In this document: positions 20,346 to 30,490 of the stretch, one piece after another
Layout: every line of letters begins with the position of its first letter
Position numbering within the stretch: the first letter of the stretch is position 1
Notes under the pieces: model-generated
Seen by the model: the letters and a program-made list of their open reading frames with translations, nothing else
What the model was told of the DNA's origin: nothing
The model's database searches: none
Assembly (NCBI GenBank): GCA_963585895.1
Contig: OY757939.1
Span: forward strand, 36,588,332 to 36,652,331
Reading direction: 5' to 3'
Origin: Sepioteuthis lessoniana
Lineage: Eukaryota; Mollusca; Cephalopoda; Myopsida; Loliginidae
DNA: 64,000 nucleotides
Translations under genes and position numbers: made by a program

Positions 20346-20887
20346 TTGTTTGGGTTTTAGGACATATCAACCTTTGTTGGTTAATTAATGCTAAATCCAT
20401 TTTTATACAAATAAACTGTTCTATTTAAACAATTCAACTTAGCAAAGTATAGTTTAATTGTCTAAAACATTTCTATTTTAAGCAATTCAGTTTAGTCAAA
20501 CAGTTCTATTTCAAACAATTCTGTTCGGTATAAGTATAGTTTTCGTTTACACAGTTAAATGCCAAAAGTGTTCTATTTCAAACAATTCAGTTTAGAATAC
20601 AAAAACAGTTCTATTTCACACAATTCAGTGCAGCATAAGTACGCAGTTTAAATGTTAAAACAGTCCTATCTCAAACAATTCAGTTTGGCATGAGTACGCA
20701 GTTTAGTTCTATTTGTGCCTGGAAGCGATGTCAATGAAAAGGGACTCCGCATTCCTCAAAGCTCGAGCCTTATTGGAACCTCACCGTCAGATAGTTTAGT
20801 GTCATATCTAGGATACTCATTGTGGGGGTTCTTATCCCTCTGCAGGGAAGCAGTCAGTGTATTCTACAGCCCTAGCCGACTGAGCAA
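20346..20887 (-). mobile_element. SINE-B, complete, 11-bp target duplication
   Basis: From the TTTGTTTGGGTTTTAGGACA tail, through about six AATTCAG modules, to the head ending at CGACTGAGCAA. CGTT(C/G)TTTTGT lies at 20335-20345 and 20888-20898. The target is nLTR-1, so SINE-B moved after this nLTR-1 copy died or aged. Confidence 0.88.
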
Positions 20888-21014
20888 CGTTGTTTTGTGC
20901 TGCGATTAAGAGAGAATGTGTTGGATTAAATAAAGGGCGTGGTTTGAAGTTCCTTGTAGGCTTCCGAAACACCGAAAGGAGGACACATTGGCCGAAACGT
21001 TGTGAATATAACAA

Positions 21015-21666
21015 TGTTGTATAGTGGCTCGTACCACGTGACTTCCGGTATCACGGAAGTATAAAAGACGCCGTGTCTTTTAAGGACGGGGAAGCAGAAG
21101 CAGAAAGAGAAGCAGAGAGACAGTTCTGAAAGGACATCGGTCTGGAGTAAGACCACCTTCTGTTGTATACTCACAACCATAATAATGACGACTTCTATAA
21201 CGAACGAACACACCTCTTTATAAAAATATAAATCTCTCACACTTTATTTTCGAAAGGGTGATGTTTGTTGTGTGTGAGAAATGAGTGGAGACAAGTACGG
21301 ACTGCTATATTGACCCAAGCAGTACTTCTTTCGAATCTTAGCTTGGGTTGCTCAACCGTGGGTCACTGAGAGCCCAAAGCCCTCTGTCTGGAGCTGGTTC
21401 TCACTTCGGCATCATGTCTCCAACTGACTCGAACCGCTCGGGCACCTGGTTATATTATTTTGTAACGTCCACCTGCTTCCGCTGTTCTTCCACTTATTTA
21501 TACAAGTGCATCTCTTGATTGACGGCTAGGTCGAGGGTCAATATATAACACTTCGGACGTAACACCAACAGCGCGAGACTTATAATACTAGTCTGACTGT
21601 ACCACTTGAGTTAATAAATAATTAACTCTATTTCCCTGTGTATCTTTTCTTAAGCACGATACAACA
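21015..21666 (+). mobile_element. Solo LTR-2, copy a, split by LTR-1
   Basis: Begins TGTTGTATAGTGGCTCGTAC, has a TATA box (TATAAAAG, 21060-21067) and ends CACGATACAACA. Flanks AACAA (21010-21014) and AACCA (21667-21671) are a 5-bp target duplication with one change. Without the nested LTR-1 it is about 258 bp, the length of copy b (260 bp). Confidence 0.85.
21161..21550 (+). mobile_element. Solo LTR-1, copy c, inside LTR-2
   Basis: Begins TGTTGTATAC and ends ATATATAACA. Flanked by CTTC at 21157-21160 and 21551-21554. The empty site exists in LTR-2 copy b (AAACTTCGGACGTAACACC near 55087), where CTTC occurs once. Same landmarks as copy a. Confidence 0.92.
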
Positions 21667-21740
21667 AACCATAAAGATGAAGACATTAGTCCGAAAACCC
21701 TGAATGATAAAACTATATATAAACATATATATTGTACATT

Positions 21741-22457
21741 TCCTCTGTGGAATATTCTGGACTAATACCGATGAATGTTTGCAAGAAAGTTGCAAAGAAA
21801 ATTCCTTTCACTCATCATCCCTATCGTCATCTCTTGTCGCGCTTTTGTTTTATCCAAAAGGGCACATCTCGGTACGACTCGTCTGCCAAAGGATTAATAT
21901 AGGCACCGCGAGAAGTTTTGCTACGTGACCACACCCCTTTTAGAACTGAATGTCTTTCAAATTTGATCTCTGTGGAAAATGTTATTATCCAAAAAAAGGC
22001 CCTTGAAAATATTCGTCTGTCAACTTTGACCGCAGACTAAAAATATCGACGTTGTAATACCCTGCTCAGCGCTGATTAAATTTCCGAAAAAATAATGATA
22101 AAAACCAACATTGTAGACATCGTTTCTTGAAATAACTCTCCTCTCTCAATCCTATTTTCTCGACATTTAATCTTACTTGTAAATCCTCCAAAGCACTGTA
22201 ATATCTCATTTAGTGCTGTTTCGCCACAAAGTTTTTATTTTTATTTTTAGGGCTTTTGTTTGTTGATCTTTTTTTTTCGAATATTTTTGTCATAAGTTGT
22301 GTAATGTTAAATTTCTGAGATCATTTTTATTCAATATCTTGAAATTATGTTTGTTAATACTTTTTTTTAATATTGTTCATTAAATAAGAATTCATTTTAA
22401 AATTGTTTTATTAAACAGTTTGTTGTAGATTTTTCCAAACGTTTTTGTTAATTTGAA
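21741..22457. other. No recognised gene
   Basis: AT-rich sequence with short frames only. Confidence 0.45.
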
Positions 22458-22695
22458 CAACTGGAGGATTTGGTTTAGTTTGGTTTGTTTGGGTTTTATG
22501 GCATATCAACCTTTGTAAGTTATTTAAAGCCAAATCCATTTTTATAAAAAATTAACAGTTCATTTTCAAACAATTCTGTTTAGTATAAGTATAGTTTTTT
22601 GTTTACACACAGTTTAAATGTCAAAACAGTTCTATTTCAAACAATTCAGTTTAGCAGTTTAGTTCTATTTGACCCCTAGATATGACCCTATTAGG
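22458..22695 (-). mobile_element. SINE-B, head-truncated
   Basis: TTTGGTTTGTTTGGGTTTTA, the stem-loop, two AATTC modules and TTTGACCCCTAGATATGACC. The head is missing. Confidence 0.75.
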
Positions 22696-23080
22696 ACCCA
22701 CCTAAATCTCGGCTTTGCACCATACTTGGTCGTTTGGTGGGGCGTGCGACAAATATCTGTAATATCTGACTGTGCACCATCATCTCGTTTTGTGATGGCT
22801 GGTCATACAGATTTTTTAAAGTTTATTTTCTAATATTTTTCTCATGAGTTTGATGATGTTGAATTTCGCAATGATTAACGATAAACGACATCATCCTTGA
22901 CAGTCTGCAAAACGCCTGTAGCAATGAGCGAGCGCGTTCGTCAAAGAGTTCTTCGAAAGATTCTGGATCAACCAACTAAATTCCTTGACAGGATATCCTA
23001 AAACTAAAAATAAACGGGAAGATGAATTACATCTTCTTTGTAACAACATTTTGTAACTCTCTTTCATTACCAGCTCAAAT
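22696..23080. other. No recognised gene
   Basis: Unassigned. A short TGTGCACCAT stretch recurs near 16385-16400 but is too short to define a family. Confidence 0.4.
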
Positions 23081-23090
23081 AATTAAGAAA

Positions 23091-23145
23091 CACTGGACAG
23101 CTGTTTCGTCCTTATTAGGTCTCATCAGCAGTGTATACCGTGATC
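23091..23145 (-). ncRNA. Hammerhead ribozyme motif HHR-1, copy 1
   Basis: Read on the minus strand: stem I strand CACTG (23129-23133), CTGATGA (23122-23128), stem II GACC and GGAC around a TAATAA loop, GAAA (23104-23107), a short stem III ACA/TGT around GC, triplet GTC, then CAGTG (23091-23095), which closes stem I. All invariant core bases are present. Stem II has one A-A mismatch. This is the type I arrangement with a tiny stem III known from Penelope-like elements and retrozymes. Cleavage is predicted after the C of GTC, between 23096 and 23095. Confidence 0.8.
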
Positions 23146-23161
23146 TTCAGTTGGGAAGATA

Positions 23162-23330
23162 CACTGTTGATGAGACCTAATAAGGCCGAAACAGCTGTCC
23201 AGTGTTACTGTATATCACGCGCAAGTGTTCAACGGATTTTCTGGTCATGGTAATTCAATTCACCATATAATTCCTCTACTTAAAAAAGAAAATGTCCATC
23301 TAATAATAATAATTTTCAAATGTAACCCAG
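23162..23330 (+). ncRNA. HHR-1 motif, copy 2, plus conserved downstream
   Basis: CACTG (23162-23166), TTGATGA, stem II GACC/GGCC around TAATAA, GAAA (23188-23191), ACAGCTGTC, CAGTG (23200-23204). The first core base is T where C is required, so this copy should be inactive. Downstream sequence (GCAAGTGTTCAACGGATTTT, GGTCATGGTAATTCAATT, ATATAATTCCTCTACTTAAA) matches the minus-strand flank of copy 3. The motif therefore lies at the 5' side of a dispersed element, not in isolation. Confidence 0.75.
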
Positions 23331-23614
23331 TTGCTGCGAAGGTGATTTATTTTATTATCTGGTCTGGTTAGGCCGCAAGTAAGCTGTTAAGCTAGCAAAA
23401 ATCTTTAAACGGAAATTTAAGTCAAAATGGAAAAGTTAAGCGAGTACATAACAACCAACGAAGTAAGACCAAAATGTAAACAAAATTGATTCCTGTTTTG
23501 TCACAGGTTTGATTGGAGAAATGAAAACAGTGAATTTGCGTCACATGAGAGATGACGCAATAATTTAGCAAGATGGCTGTTTGCATTTCATATTATGCTG
23601 ATACCCTTGGGAAA
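23331..23614. other. No recognised gene
   Basis: Unassigned sequence between the HHR-1 element and SINE-B. Confidence 0.4.
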
Positions 23615-24866
23615 GTTACGATTTGATTTGGTTTTATGGCATATCAGCCATTATAGGTTATTTAATGCCAAATCCTCTTTATACATATATATTAAATATA
23701 TATCATAAGTAAACAAATTTTGTTAATAATGTTTGTAAACAAGCCTAAATTCATACTTTTGCACAAAGTTAAATGGTTCCAAGTATTGCCATGTATCACT
23801 AACAATTCAATTAAGCAGTCATTTATTTACACGCAGTTAAATGATCAAACAGTTCTATTTGTTACAATTGAGTTTAGCATGTCAACGAAATTAAATAGTT
23901 TCAAGTATTGCTATGTATCCGCTAACAATTCAATTAAGCAGTCATTTGTTTACACGCAGTTAAATGATCAAACAGTTCTATTTCTTACAATTCAGTTTAG
24001 CATGTCAACAAAATTAGTTTCAAGTATTGCTATGTATCGCCAACAATTCAATTAAGCAGTCATTTGTTTATGTTGTATAGCCAAACACATAATACATATA
24101 CAGCTACATATGCATGCAGAACACAACGACATAATAAAGACGAGCGACACAGTTCTTAGAAAAATATACTTTTCACTTTATTGAAAGGGTTGTGTGTGAG
24201 AGGGAGTTGGAGACCGAACAGAACTGCAACATATTGACCCCCCACTCTATTGGCCATAACCGCGTTTCTTTCCCGTTCTCCTGGGCTGCTTAACCGGAGG
24301 CCTGGGGGCCCAGACTCTCTGTGACATGTTCCTCAATCCAGCATCTTCTCTCCAACTCGTCTGATCCCCAACTCTCAATCAGGGGCCTGAGGGCTCCCTC
24401 TGCTGGATGCTGGCTTTCTCTACTGCATCTTGTCACCAACTGATTGAATTTCCTGTGCACTGAATTATATAATAGTTCAACGTTCACCTTCTTCTTGTGG
24501 GCGTCACAAATTGCACTCATTCAACCCATCCACGGTTAAGGCTACACTCTGCTATTCCTCGACCGGATGCACCTGTTATTTACACAGGTGCATTTCCTAT
24601 TTTGACAGCCTGGCCGGGTCGTTGGTCAATATACAACATTTACACGCAGTTAAATGATCAAACAGTTCTATTTCTTACAATTCAGTTTAGCATGTCAACA
24701 AAATTAGATGGTTTCAAGTATTGCTATGTGTCACTGACATTTCAATTAAGCAGTCATTTGTTTACACGCAGTTAAATGATCAAACTTCTATTTCAAACAA
24801 TTCAGTTTAGCATAAGGCATTTGTCTGCTCTCAGTTTAAATGTCAACCCACAGATAGGACCCTATT
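23615..24866 (-). mobile_element. SINE-B variant with nested LTR-1
   Basis: The stem-loop end at 23630-23670 is followed by at least five larger modules of about 120 bp (TTTACACGCAGTTAAATGAT, CAAACAGTTCTATTTCTTAC, TTTAGCATGTCAACAAAATT). LTR-1 copy b splits one module. The modules on both sides are nearly identical, so the array expanded recently. Confidence 0.8.
24071..24638 (+). mobile_element. Solo LTR-1, copy b
   Basis: Begins TGTTGTATAG, ends ATATACAACA. 4-bp TTTA lies at 24067-24070 and 24639-24642. The unoccupied site (TTTGTTTACACGCAG) is visible in neighbouring SINE-B modules. Landmarks: CACTTTATTGAAAGGG, GGGAGTTGGAGACCGAACAG, AACATATTGACCCCCC. Confidence 0.93.
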
Positions 24867-24868
24867 AG

Positions 24869-24986
24869 TTTTCGTTAAAAAATGACCTTGTGTCACATCG
24901 TATTTGTATGGAGGGGTTGGGTAAATATATGCAGCATTCGTATAACGCGTGGAAATAAATAGTTGTAATTACTTTCGGAGCGTTTG
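24869..24986 (+). repeat. Templated copy of SINE-D tail and flank
   Basis: This 118-bp segment is almost identical to 25302-25416. It includes not only the SINE-D tail but also the unique flank after it (TATAACGCGTGGAAATAAAT). It interrupts SINE-B and is bracketed by a 23-bp repeat of SINE-B sequence (24846-24868 and 24987-25009). Confidence 0.9.
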
Positions 24987-25170
24987 ACCCACAGATAGGA
25001 CCCTATTAGTTGCTTCCCCTCCTGGCTGAGTGGACCTGGAAGCAATGCTATTGAAGGGGTACTCTGCATTCCCCAAAGCTCCTGTATTACTTCTGTGACA
25101 CTTGTTGGGGGGAGGGGTCTTACCCCTTTGTAGAGATACAATCAGTGTATTCGACAGCCACAGCCGACTG
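24987..25170 (-). mobile_element. SINE-B head
   Basis: Continuation of SINE-B after the templated insertion: ACCCACAGATAGGACCCTAT through ATTCGACAGCCACAGCCGAC. Confidence 0.8.
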
Positions 25171-25171
25171 G

Positions 25172-25380
25172 GGTGAGAAAGTTATAAATCCAACTATTCT
25201 CCCTTCAGCTATGGGTGAATAGTAAGACACGCTGAGCTCTTTAACGTTGGTATGACAACCAATTTAGGAGAAGAAAAAGTCTGAATTCAAACTAGTTGTA
25301 CTTCGTTAAAAAATGACCTTGTGTCACATCGTATTTGTATGGAGGGGTTGGGTAAATATATGCAGCATTCATATAACGCG
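25172..25380 (+). mobile_element. SINE-D centre and tail
   Basis: AATCCAACTATTCTCCCTTC and AGCTATGGGTGAATAGT (centre shared with SINE-A), GAGAAGAAAAAGTCTGAATTC, then the tail AATGACCTTGTGTCACATCG and GGAGGGGTTGGGTAAATAT. The tRNA head is missing. Confidence 0.75.
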
Positions 25381-25680
25381 TGGAAATAAATAGTTGTAAT
25401 TACTTTCGGAGCGTTTCTCGTATTTCATACAATATCTGACAGACAATTTGTGACTTGTATGGTAGCCTTTAGAGGCATCAATACAAAAGAGGAAAAAATA
25501 AATTAATAAGAGAAAATAAAACAAAATCCCACATTTCTGTTTGTCATTTTTCTGCAATTATTAAAGTTTGCTTGAGACAAAATCTGTTTTATTAGCGGAG
25601 ATTTTATTTTTTTTGTTTCTCGGCTGAAAAGATATTTAAGAAGATGCTTATGAGAAAAATGAAAAAAAATTACTCCTTTT

Positions 25681-25686
<6 letters not shown>

Positions 25687-25734
<48 letters not shown>
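25687..25734 (+). repeat. (GA)n microsatellite
   Basis: About 24 GA units. Confidence 0.97.
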
Positions 25735-25736
<2 letters not shown>

Positions 25737-25845
25737 GGGGACAAAAGAAATTTTCCAGGGTTTGAAAGATGATGCTAAAACGTGAAGAAGATTAATATTT
25801 TCTATTCAATTGAGTCAATTGAATGGTTTTCTAATAATTATATCC

Positions 25846-26060
25846 GTGTGAGTCCCTGTTGCGTAATGGTTAAACGGCCTCGAAGTAAGCGGTTCGAATT
25901 CCAGTCGCGCTATTTCGTTGACTTTCGGATTAATACCCTTGAGAAAAGCATGAATCCCCTTATCCTTTTCAGCTATGAGTTAAATAGTATCACAGCTGTT
26001 CTTCTACAAGGATTGCTTTGGCATTAAATTACCAGCAAAAATTGATACGCCATTAAACAA
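25846..26060 (+). mobile_element. SINE-A copy
   Basis: GCGTAATGGTTAAACGGCCT (A box), AGCGGTTCGAATTCCAGTC (B box), centre, and a decayed stem-loop GGCATTAAATTACCAGC, AAAAATTGATACGCC. Confidence 0.85.
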
Positions 26061-26494
26061 AGATGCCAAACCGTTCACATCTGTCTATATATCAAATAGC
26101 TCGATAATATCTATTATTGATATGTAGCATTCAAATTAAGTTTTGAGACGTTAAACGCGTAGAAAAACAGAGTGTGTCGATCAGTATGATTGACAGCTAT
26201 CGAACTTGCGGTCGATCATTAGATTCTCGAATAAGAAATAAGTCAGCGAGTGATGCTAAACTTGAGCCAGTGAATGCTCCATCTTTCTCATTGATTCCCA
26301 GTTTAGGCCAAAGCAGGTAATGAAAGGAAAAGTCGCTAAAAAGTTAAAGTAATTCGTGCACATGAAAATGTGGTCGCTTTGTTATTCATTATCCCCACGG
26401 AGAAGAACTTCGAACAACAAGAGATGACGATAAGCAAGAATAAAAATGGCGACACGAAAGAGTAACACGAAGCCACTAACAAGTCGACTGAAGA
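26061..26494. other. No recognised gene
   Basis: Unassigned sequence. Confidence 0.45.
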
Positions 26495-26925
26495 TTGGTT
26501 TGGTTTGGTTTGGTTAACATATCAACCATTGTAGGTTATTTATGCCAAATCTACTTTTATACATATTAACAGTTCTATTTCAAACAATTCAGTTTAGCAT
26601 AAGTACAGTTTCTGTTTACACGCAGTTAAATGAAAAAACAGTTCTATTTCAAACAATTCAGTTTAGCTCAAGCACATAGTTTAAATATCGAACAGTTCTA
26701 TTTGATCCATAAATGGGACCCAATCAGATGCTACCACTTCGGGCAAGAGTAGACCTGGGAGCGGTGGCAATAAAAGGGTACTCCGCCTTCCCCCAAAGCT
26801 CCAGTATTGCCGGAACCTCATCATAAGATTGTTTAGTGTCATATCCAAGACACTCGTTAGGGGAGTCTTACTCCTCTGCAGAGATGCAGTCAGTGTATTC
26901 TACAGCCCCAGCCGACTGCACAAGG
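26495..26925 (-). mobile_element. SINE-B copy
   Basis: TTTGGTTTGGTTTGGTTAAC with the stem-loop, two modules and a complete head ending CAGCCGACTGCAC. Confidence 0.85.
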
Positions 26926-26927
26926 AC

Positions 26928-27058
26928 GATTTGGACACCTAATCCACAGCGTTTTTGGGATCGACTAAAAGAGTCTGGAGGCCTGACGAGATTTACTGTC
27001 ACCCAGACTCTAGTGAAAGACCAGTAACTGACGCTGGTGCTAAAAATCTAAGAAGGAG
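26928..27058 (+). pseudogene. nLTR-1 3' terminal fragment
   Basis: GTCTGGAGGCCTGACGAG, TTACTGTCACCCAGACTC, TAGTGAAAGACCAGTAACTG is the 3' untranslated end of nLTR-1 seen at 3540-3610. It has no coding capacity. Confidence 0.65.
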
Positions 27059-27149
27059 CTAAATATTAATTGTAAACCCTACAAGGCATTGTAATATCTC
27101 AAACTCCCCCTCATAACCTTTTCTGATAAGCCCTGTGGGGTATTTAGTT

Positions 27150-27325
27150 GGTTTGGGATCGACCTGGGAGCGATGGCAATAAAAGGGTACCCCGCATTCC
27201 CCAAAACTCCAGCATTACTGAAGCCTCACAATTAGATTGTTTTGAATTATATCCAGGACACTCGTTAGGGAAGTATTACCCCTCTGCAGAGATGCAGTCG
27301 GATATTATACAGCCCCAATCGACTG
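27150..27325 (-). mobile_element. SINE-B head fragment
   Basis: GATCGACCTGGGAGCGATGG to CAGCCCCAATCGACTG. Confidence 0.75.
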
Positions 27326-27758
27326 AGTCAGCGACCGAAGAACAAAGTGGAGCGAAGTGAGATGGATATTGGCCATATAATGTCGAACGACCGTGAGCAA
27401 GGACAATATAAGTCTCTTCCTTTTGTTTGGTTGGGTCAGTCTGTCCAGTTTGTTTCTGATTTTTATGATAACAAGGCATTGAGATATTATAAATGAATAG
27501 AATGTATATGGGTAGGTTGAAAAATACATAGGCTGAAATGTTCATATGATGACGTTATATCAGGATGTAATGAATTTTGGATCAGTGAGATCCAAGCTCT
27601 AAAACATCGATGAAAGAAGTGTGTGAACCACAAGAGGGATTTTGTTGAAAACTAAACCTCATTAGAGTCACATTCTATGAGATTATCTTGGTCAGCCTAT
27701 GAACTCTTCAGCCGATCTTGATATGATTGGATGGTCAGTGGGGATGAATAAAGATTAC
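27326..27758. other. No recognised gene
   Basis: Unassigned sequence before a tetranucleotide repeat. Confidence 0.45.
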
Positions 27759-27797
27759 AATATGTATGTATGTATGTATGTATGTATGGATTATTCA

Positions 27798-27850
<53 letters not shown>
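27759..27850 (+). repeat. (TATG)n and (CTAT)n microsatellites
   Basis: (GTAT) units at about 27762-27787 and about 12 CTAT units at 27799-27849. Confidence 0.95.
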
Positions 27851-27891
27851 CTCTCAGTCTGGTCATATCGATCTATCCCAGTGAATACATA

Positions 27892-28776
27892 CGAGGTGCA
27901 TTCAATAAGTTTCCAGACTTTTTTCTGTACAGGCATGAAAATTCACTAGGTTATTGCTATACATCTTATGAGATGACTGGCCAATTTTTTACGATTTCAG
28001 ATTCAAATGAACAGCTACAGCAAGAATTGGAATACATCCTACTAAAGCCTGATTGTCACAGCTGGTGAATTTCAAAAATGCAATCTGGATGTGAGGACAC
28101 TTTAAAAGAACGATATGCAATAAAATAGTGTTTTACACTTGGAAAAAATGCCACAGAAACGTATGGAATGCATCAGACTGCTTTTGGAGCATCTTGCATG
28201 AATCGAGCATCAGTTTTTGAGTAGTATAAGAGATTCAAGGAGTGCAGGGAGTCTGTGAGGGATGGTGAGAGGTGTGGGAAGAGTAAGGAAGTCAATAGAC
28301 CAGAGTTGATTGACCAAAGCGTTAAGGTTAGGGTTACTATGTTGAGGTTTTAAGGGAGTTCAGGAAGAGACTCCGTCGGAAGAGGCCAGTACTCTTCAAA
28401 TCAGGTCAGTGACATTTCCACCAGGACAATGCACCACAACTTCATCCTTGTCACCGACTATTTGACTAAGATGGGAATCAAGACAGTTCCTCACCCTCCC
28501 TATAGTCCAGACCTTGCTCCCTGTGACTTTTGATTATTCACTAAGCTCAGAGGCTATCATTATGTGACAATTGAGGAGATGAAAGCGGCTGTGATGAAGG
28601 TCATCGACATGCTCACACAAAAGGACTTCCCTGGGGCCTTCCAGAAGTTGTTGGAACGGTACAACAAGTGCATTCCAGCCGGAGGGGATTACTTCGAGGG
28701 GACTAGAGTTTCATGTGTGTACTATCAATAAAGTGCCCATAAGAAAAAAGTCTGGAAACTTATTTAATGATCCTTG
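27892..28776 (+). mobile_element. mariner element, internally deleted
   Basis: TA at 27890-27891 and 28777-28778 flanks terminal inverted repeats. Left is CGAGGTGCATTCAATAAG then TTTCCAGACTTTTTTCT. Right, reverse-complemented, is CAAGGATCATTAAATAAG with the same continuation. At 885 bp it is shorter than the usual 1.3 kb. The reading frame shows RLLLEHLA, RCGKSKEVNRPELIDQ, then jumps to ILVTDYLTKMGIKTVPHPP, YSPDLAPCDF and LLERYNKCIPAGGDYFEG. The first catalytic Asp block is deleted, and stops and frameshifts occur. It is non-autonomous and dead. Confidence 0.92.
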
Positions 28777-28778
28777 TA

Positions 28779-29322
28779 TCCCTTTACAACTGAAGCGATT
28801 ATAGATCTTCTTTCTCAAATTGTTTTCAACTATAGTTTCCCTCTTTTGACCTCTCTTTGTCTTTCTAATACTCATACCATTTCCCTCTTTCAAGTGTTAA
28901 GTCGAATTATCCTCTGCCTTTCCCTCTCCTGCCAATTCCTTCGATTCATCCTATGAATGCCAAGTACAGAAAACTCAAGCATTGTTTATTTCACGAGACA
29001 TTCCAAAGAATTTAAAATGTTTCATTTAAAATAGGAAATTGAATGTGTTCTGATTTATTTTTCGGCTCTAGAGGAGGAATAATAACGGAAAGGATCTTCC
29101 TATAAAAGACCCCCCCCATTCACACATACACACACAAAAAAGGGGGACTTGAAGTTTGCAAATGTTACAGTTCAGCGAAAATGACGCAAACAAACGGAAA
29201 GAAAAAAAAAGAATTCGAATCACAATACCGTGGAACATTCAATTGATTACGGATTCTGGTTTTTTTATTCTAAATTTTGTAAATTTAAAATGTGAATAAT
29301 AAGAATGTGAAAGAATGTGTTC

Positions 29323-29327
<5 letters not shown>
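28779..29327. other. No recognised gene
   Basis: Unassigned sequence with a short (CA)n near 29125-29145. Confidence 0.45.

Positions 29328-29378
<51 letters not shown>
29328..29378 (+). repeat. (GA)n microsatellite
   Basis: About 25 GA units. It encodes the Arg-Glu run in the overlapping frame. Confidence 0.97.
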
Positions 29379-29382
<4 letters not shown>

Positions 29383-29417
29383 CGGTGAGCATACTCGTCA
29401 GAAAAGTGATGATACCC

Positions 29418-29660
29418 AGATGTTATGGGGTGGCAAACTTGTTGGGTTGCGGAATCGTAGTAAGCAAGTTGGAACTCCAGTCACGCTATAACATTCACTT
29501 TCGGACTAATACCCTTGGGAAAGGCATGAACCATCTCATCCTCTCCAGCTATGGATTAAAAAGCACCACTGCTGTTTTTCTACCGGGATGGTTTTAGTAT
29601 TAAATTATCCGTGAAGGTTGATATGCCATTAACAAAAAAAAAAACAAACAAAAAAAAAAA
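29418..29660 (+). mobile_element. SINE-A copy with long A-rich tail
   Basis: B box AAGTTGGAACTCCAGTC, centre TCCAGCTATGGATTAAAAAG, stem-loop AAATTATCCGTGAAGGTTGA, TATGCCATT, then A-rich sequence to about 29660. Confidence 0.82.
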
Positions 29661-30227
29661 AAACCCAAACCAAATTATATGCGATAGAGAAAGAGAGAGA
29701 AATTAAAAACAAACCGACAAAATAAACAAAACATCAACCCCCGACATACAATGAAAAAATCAAAGTAGACTATATAAAATATAACAAAAAAAAATATAAC
29801 CAAAAATATCAACCAAAATTCAATTGAAATAAAAGAAATTAATTGTAGTATATGGTGGAAACGAGCCCTTTAAATGCTGTCCGTTGTACTGTGGTACAAT
29901 ATATATATATATAAGCTACGATATTCATAAGCTACGATTACAAATCCTAGAAGCCCTACATATGAAAACAAAAAAACTAACATCAATAGAATTAATATTG
30001 AAAATAGTGACAATGTTTTGAAATACTTTTAGTAATATTCCCCCGTATAACTTGATAGTATTTTGTTTCCTTTGATAGCGTTCCCTTTTTATAAAGCGTT
30101 CACTTTTTAAATAGCGTTCCCTTTTGAATACATCAGTTACCCTGTTTTTATCCAAGTCTGCGTTCGCATATTTTTGTTATGTTATAAAAAACATTCAAAA
30201 ACTTTCAAAACTCATTTTAAAATACAA
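29661..30227. other. No recognised gene
   Basis: A-rich sequence, with a short repeat CCTTTTATAAAGCGTTC / CTTTTTAAATAGCGTTCC near 30080-30120. Otherwise nothing seen. Confidence 0.45.
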
Positions 30228-30420
30228 ACACACCTTACACGAGCAAGCAACCCTTGATGATGGCGTATGAAGGGTCCGAAAGCGCTCGGGACAATTTTGG
30301 AAATTCCAACCTGAAAGTAAGACACTTATCAGGAAACTTGAAAGGATCTTACATAAGTTATACAGAGAAAATGTGTCTTTATTATTTCATGAAACATGTT
30401 TAAATGAACGACTACTGCCT
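30228..30420 (+). mobile_element. PLE 3' end with HHR-3-like motif
   Basis: ACCC then TTGATGA (30254-30260), a weak stem II (GGC..GTCC), GAAA (30278-30281), AGCGCTC and GGG, which can re-pair with the upstream CCC. The later TTTCATGAAACATGTTTAAATG and CGACTACTGCC correspond to the MFNEICINEEILP stretch at 41025-41070. The first core base is T, so self-cleavage is unlikely in this copy. It ends in (CA)n. Confidence 0.55.
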
Positions 30421-30422
30421 AA

Positions 30423-30479
<57 letters not shown>

Positions 30480-30490
30480 CATATATATGT
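30421..30490 (+). repeat. (CA)n(TA)n compound microsatellite
   Basis: About 23 CA units, then TA, directly at the end of the PLE-derived segment. Confidence 0.95.

Larger units (their letters stand above)
20912..21740 (+). mobile_element. HHR-5 repeat, copy 3, split by LTR-2
   Basis: The 20912-21014 part aligns with the 5' half of 1141-1345 (AATAAAGGGCGTGGTTTGAA, GGAGGACACATTGGCCGAAA, CGTTGTG). The 21667-21740 part aligns with its 3' half (CATAAAGATGAAGACATTAG). The CTGAAGA box is corrupted in this copy. It again ends in a TA-rich stretch. Confidence 0.7.
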
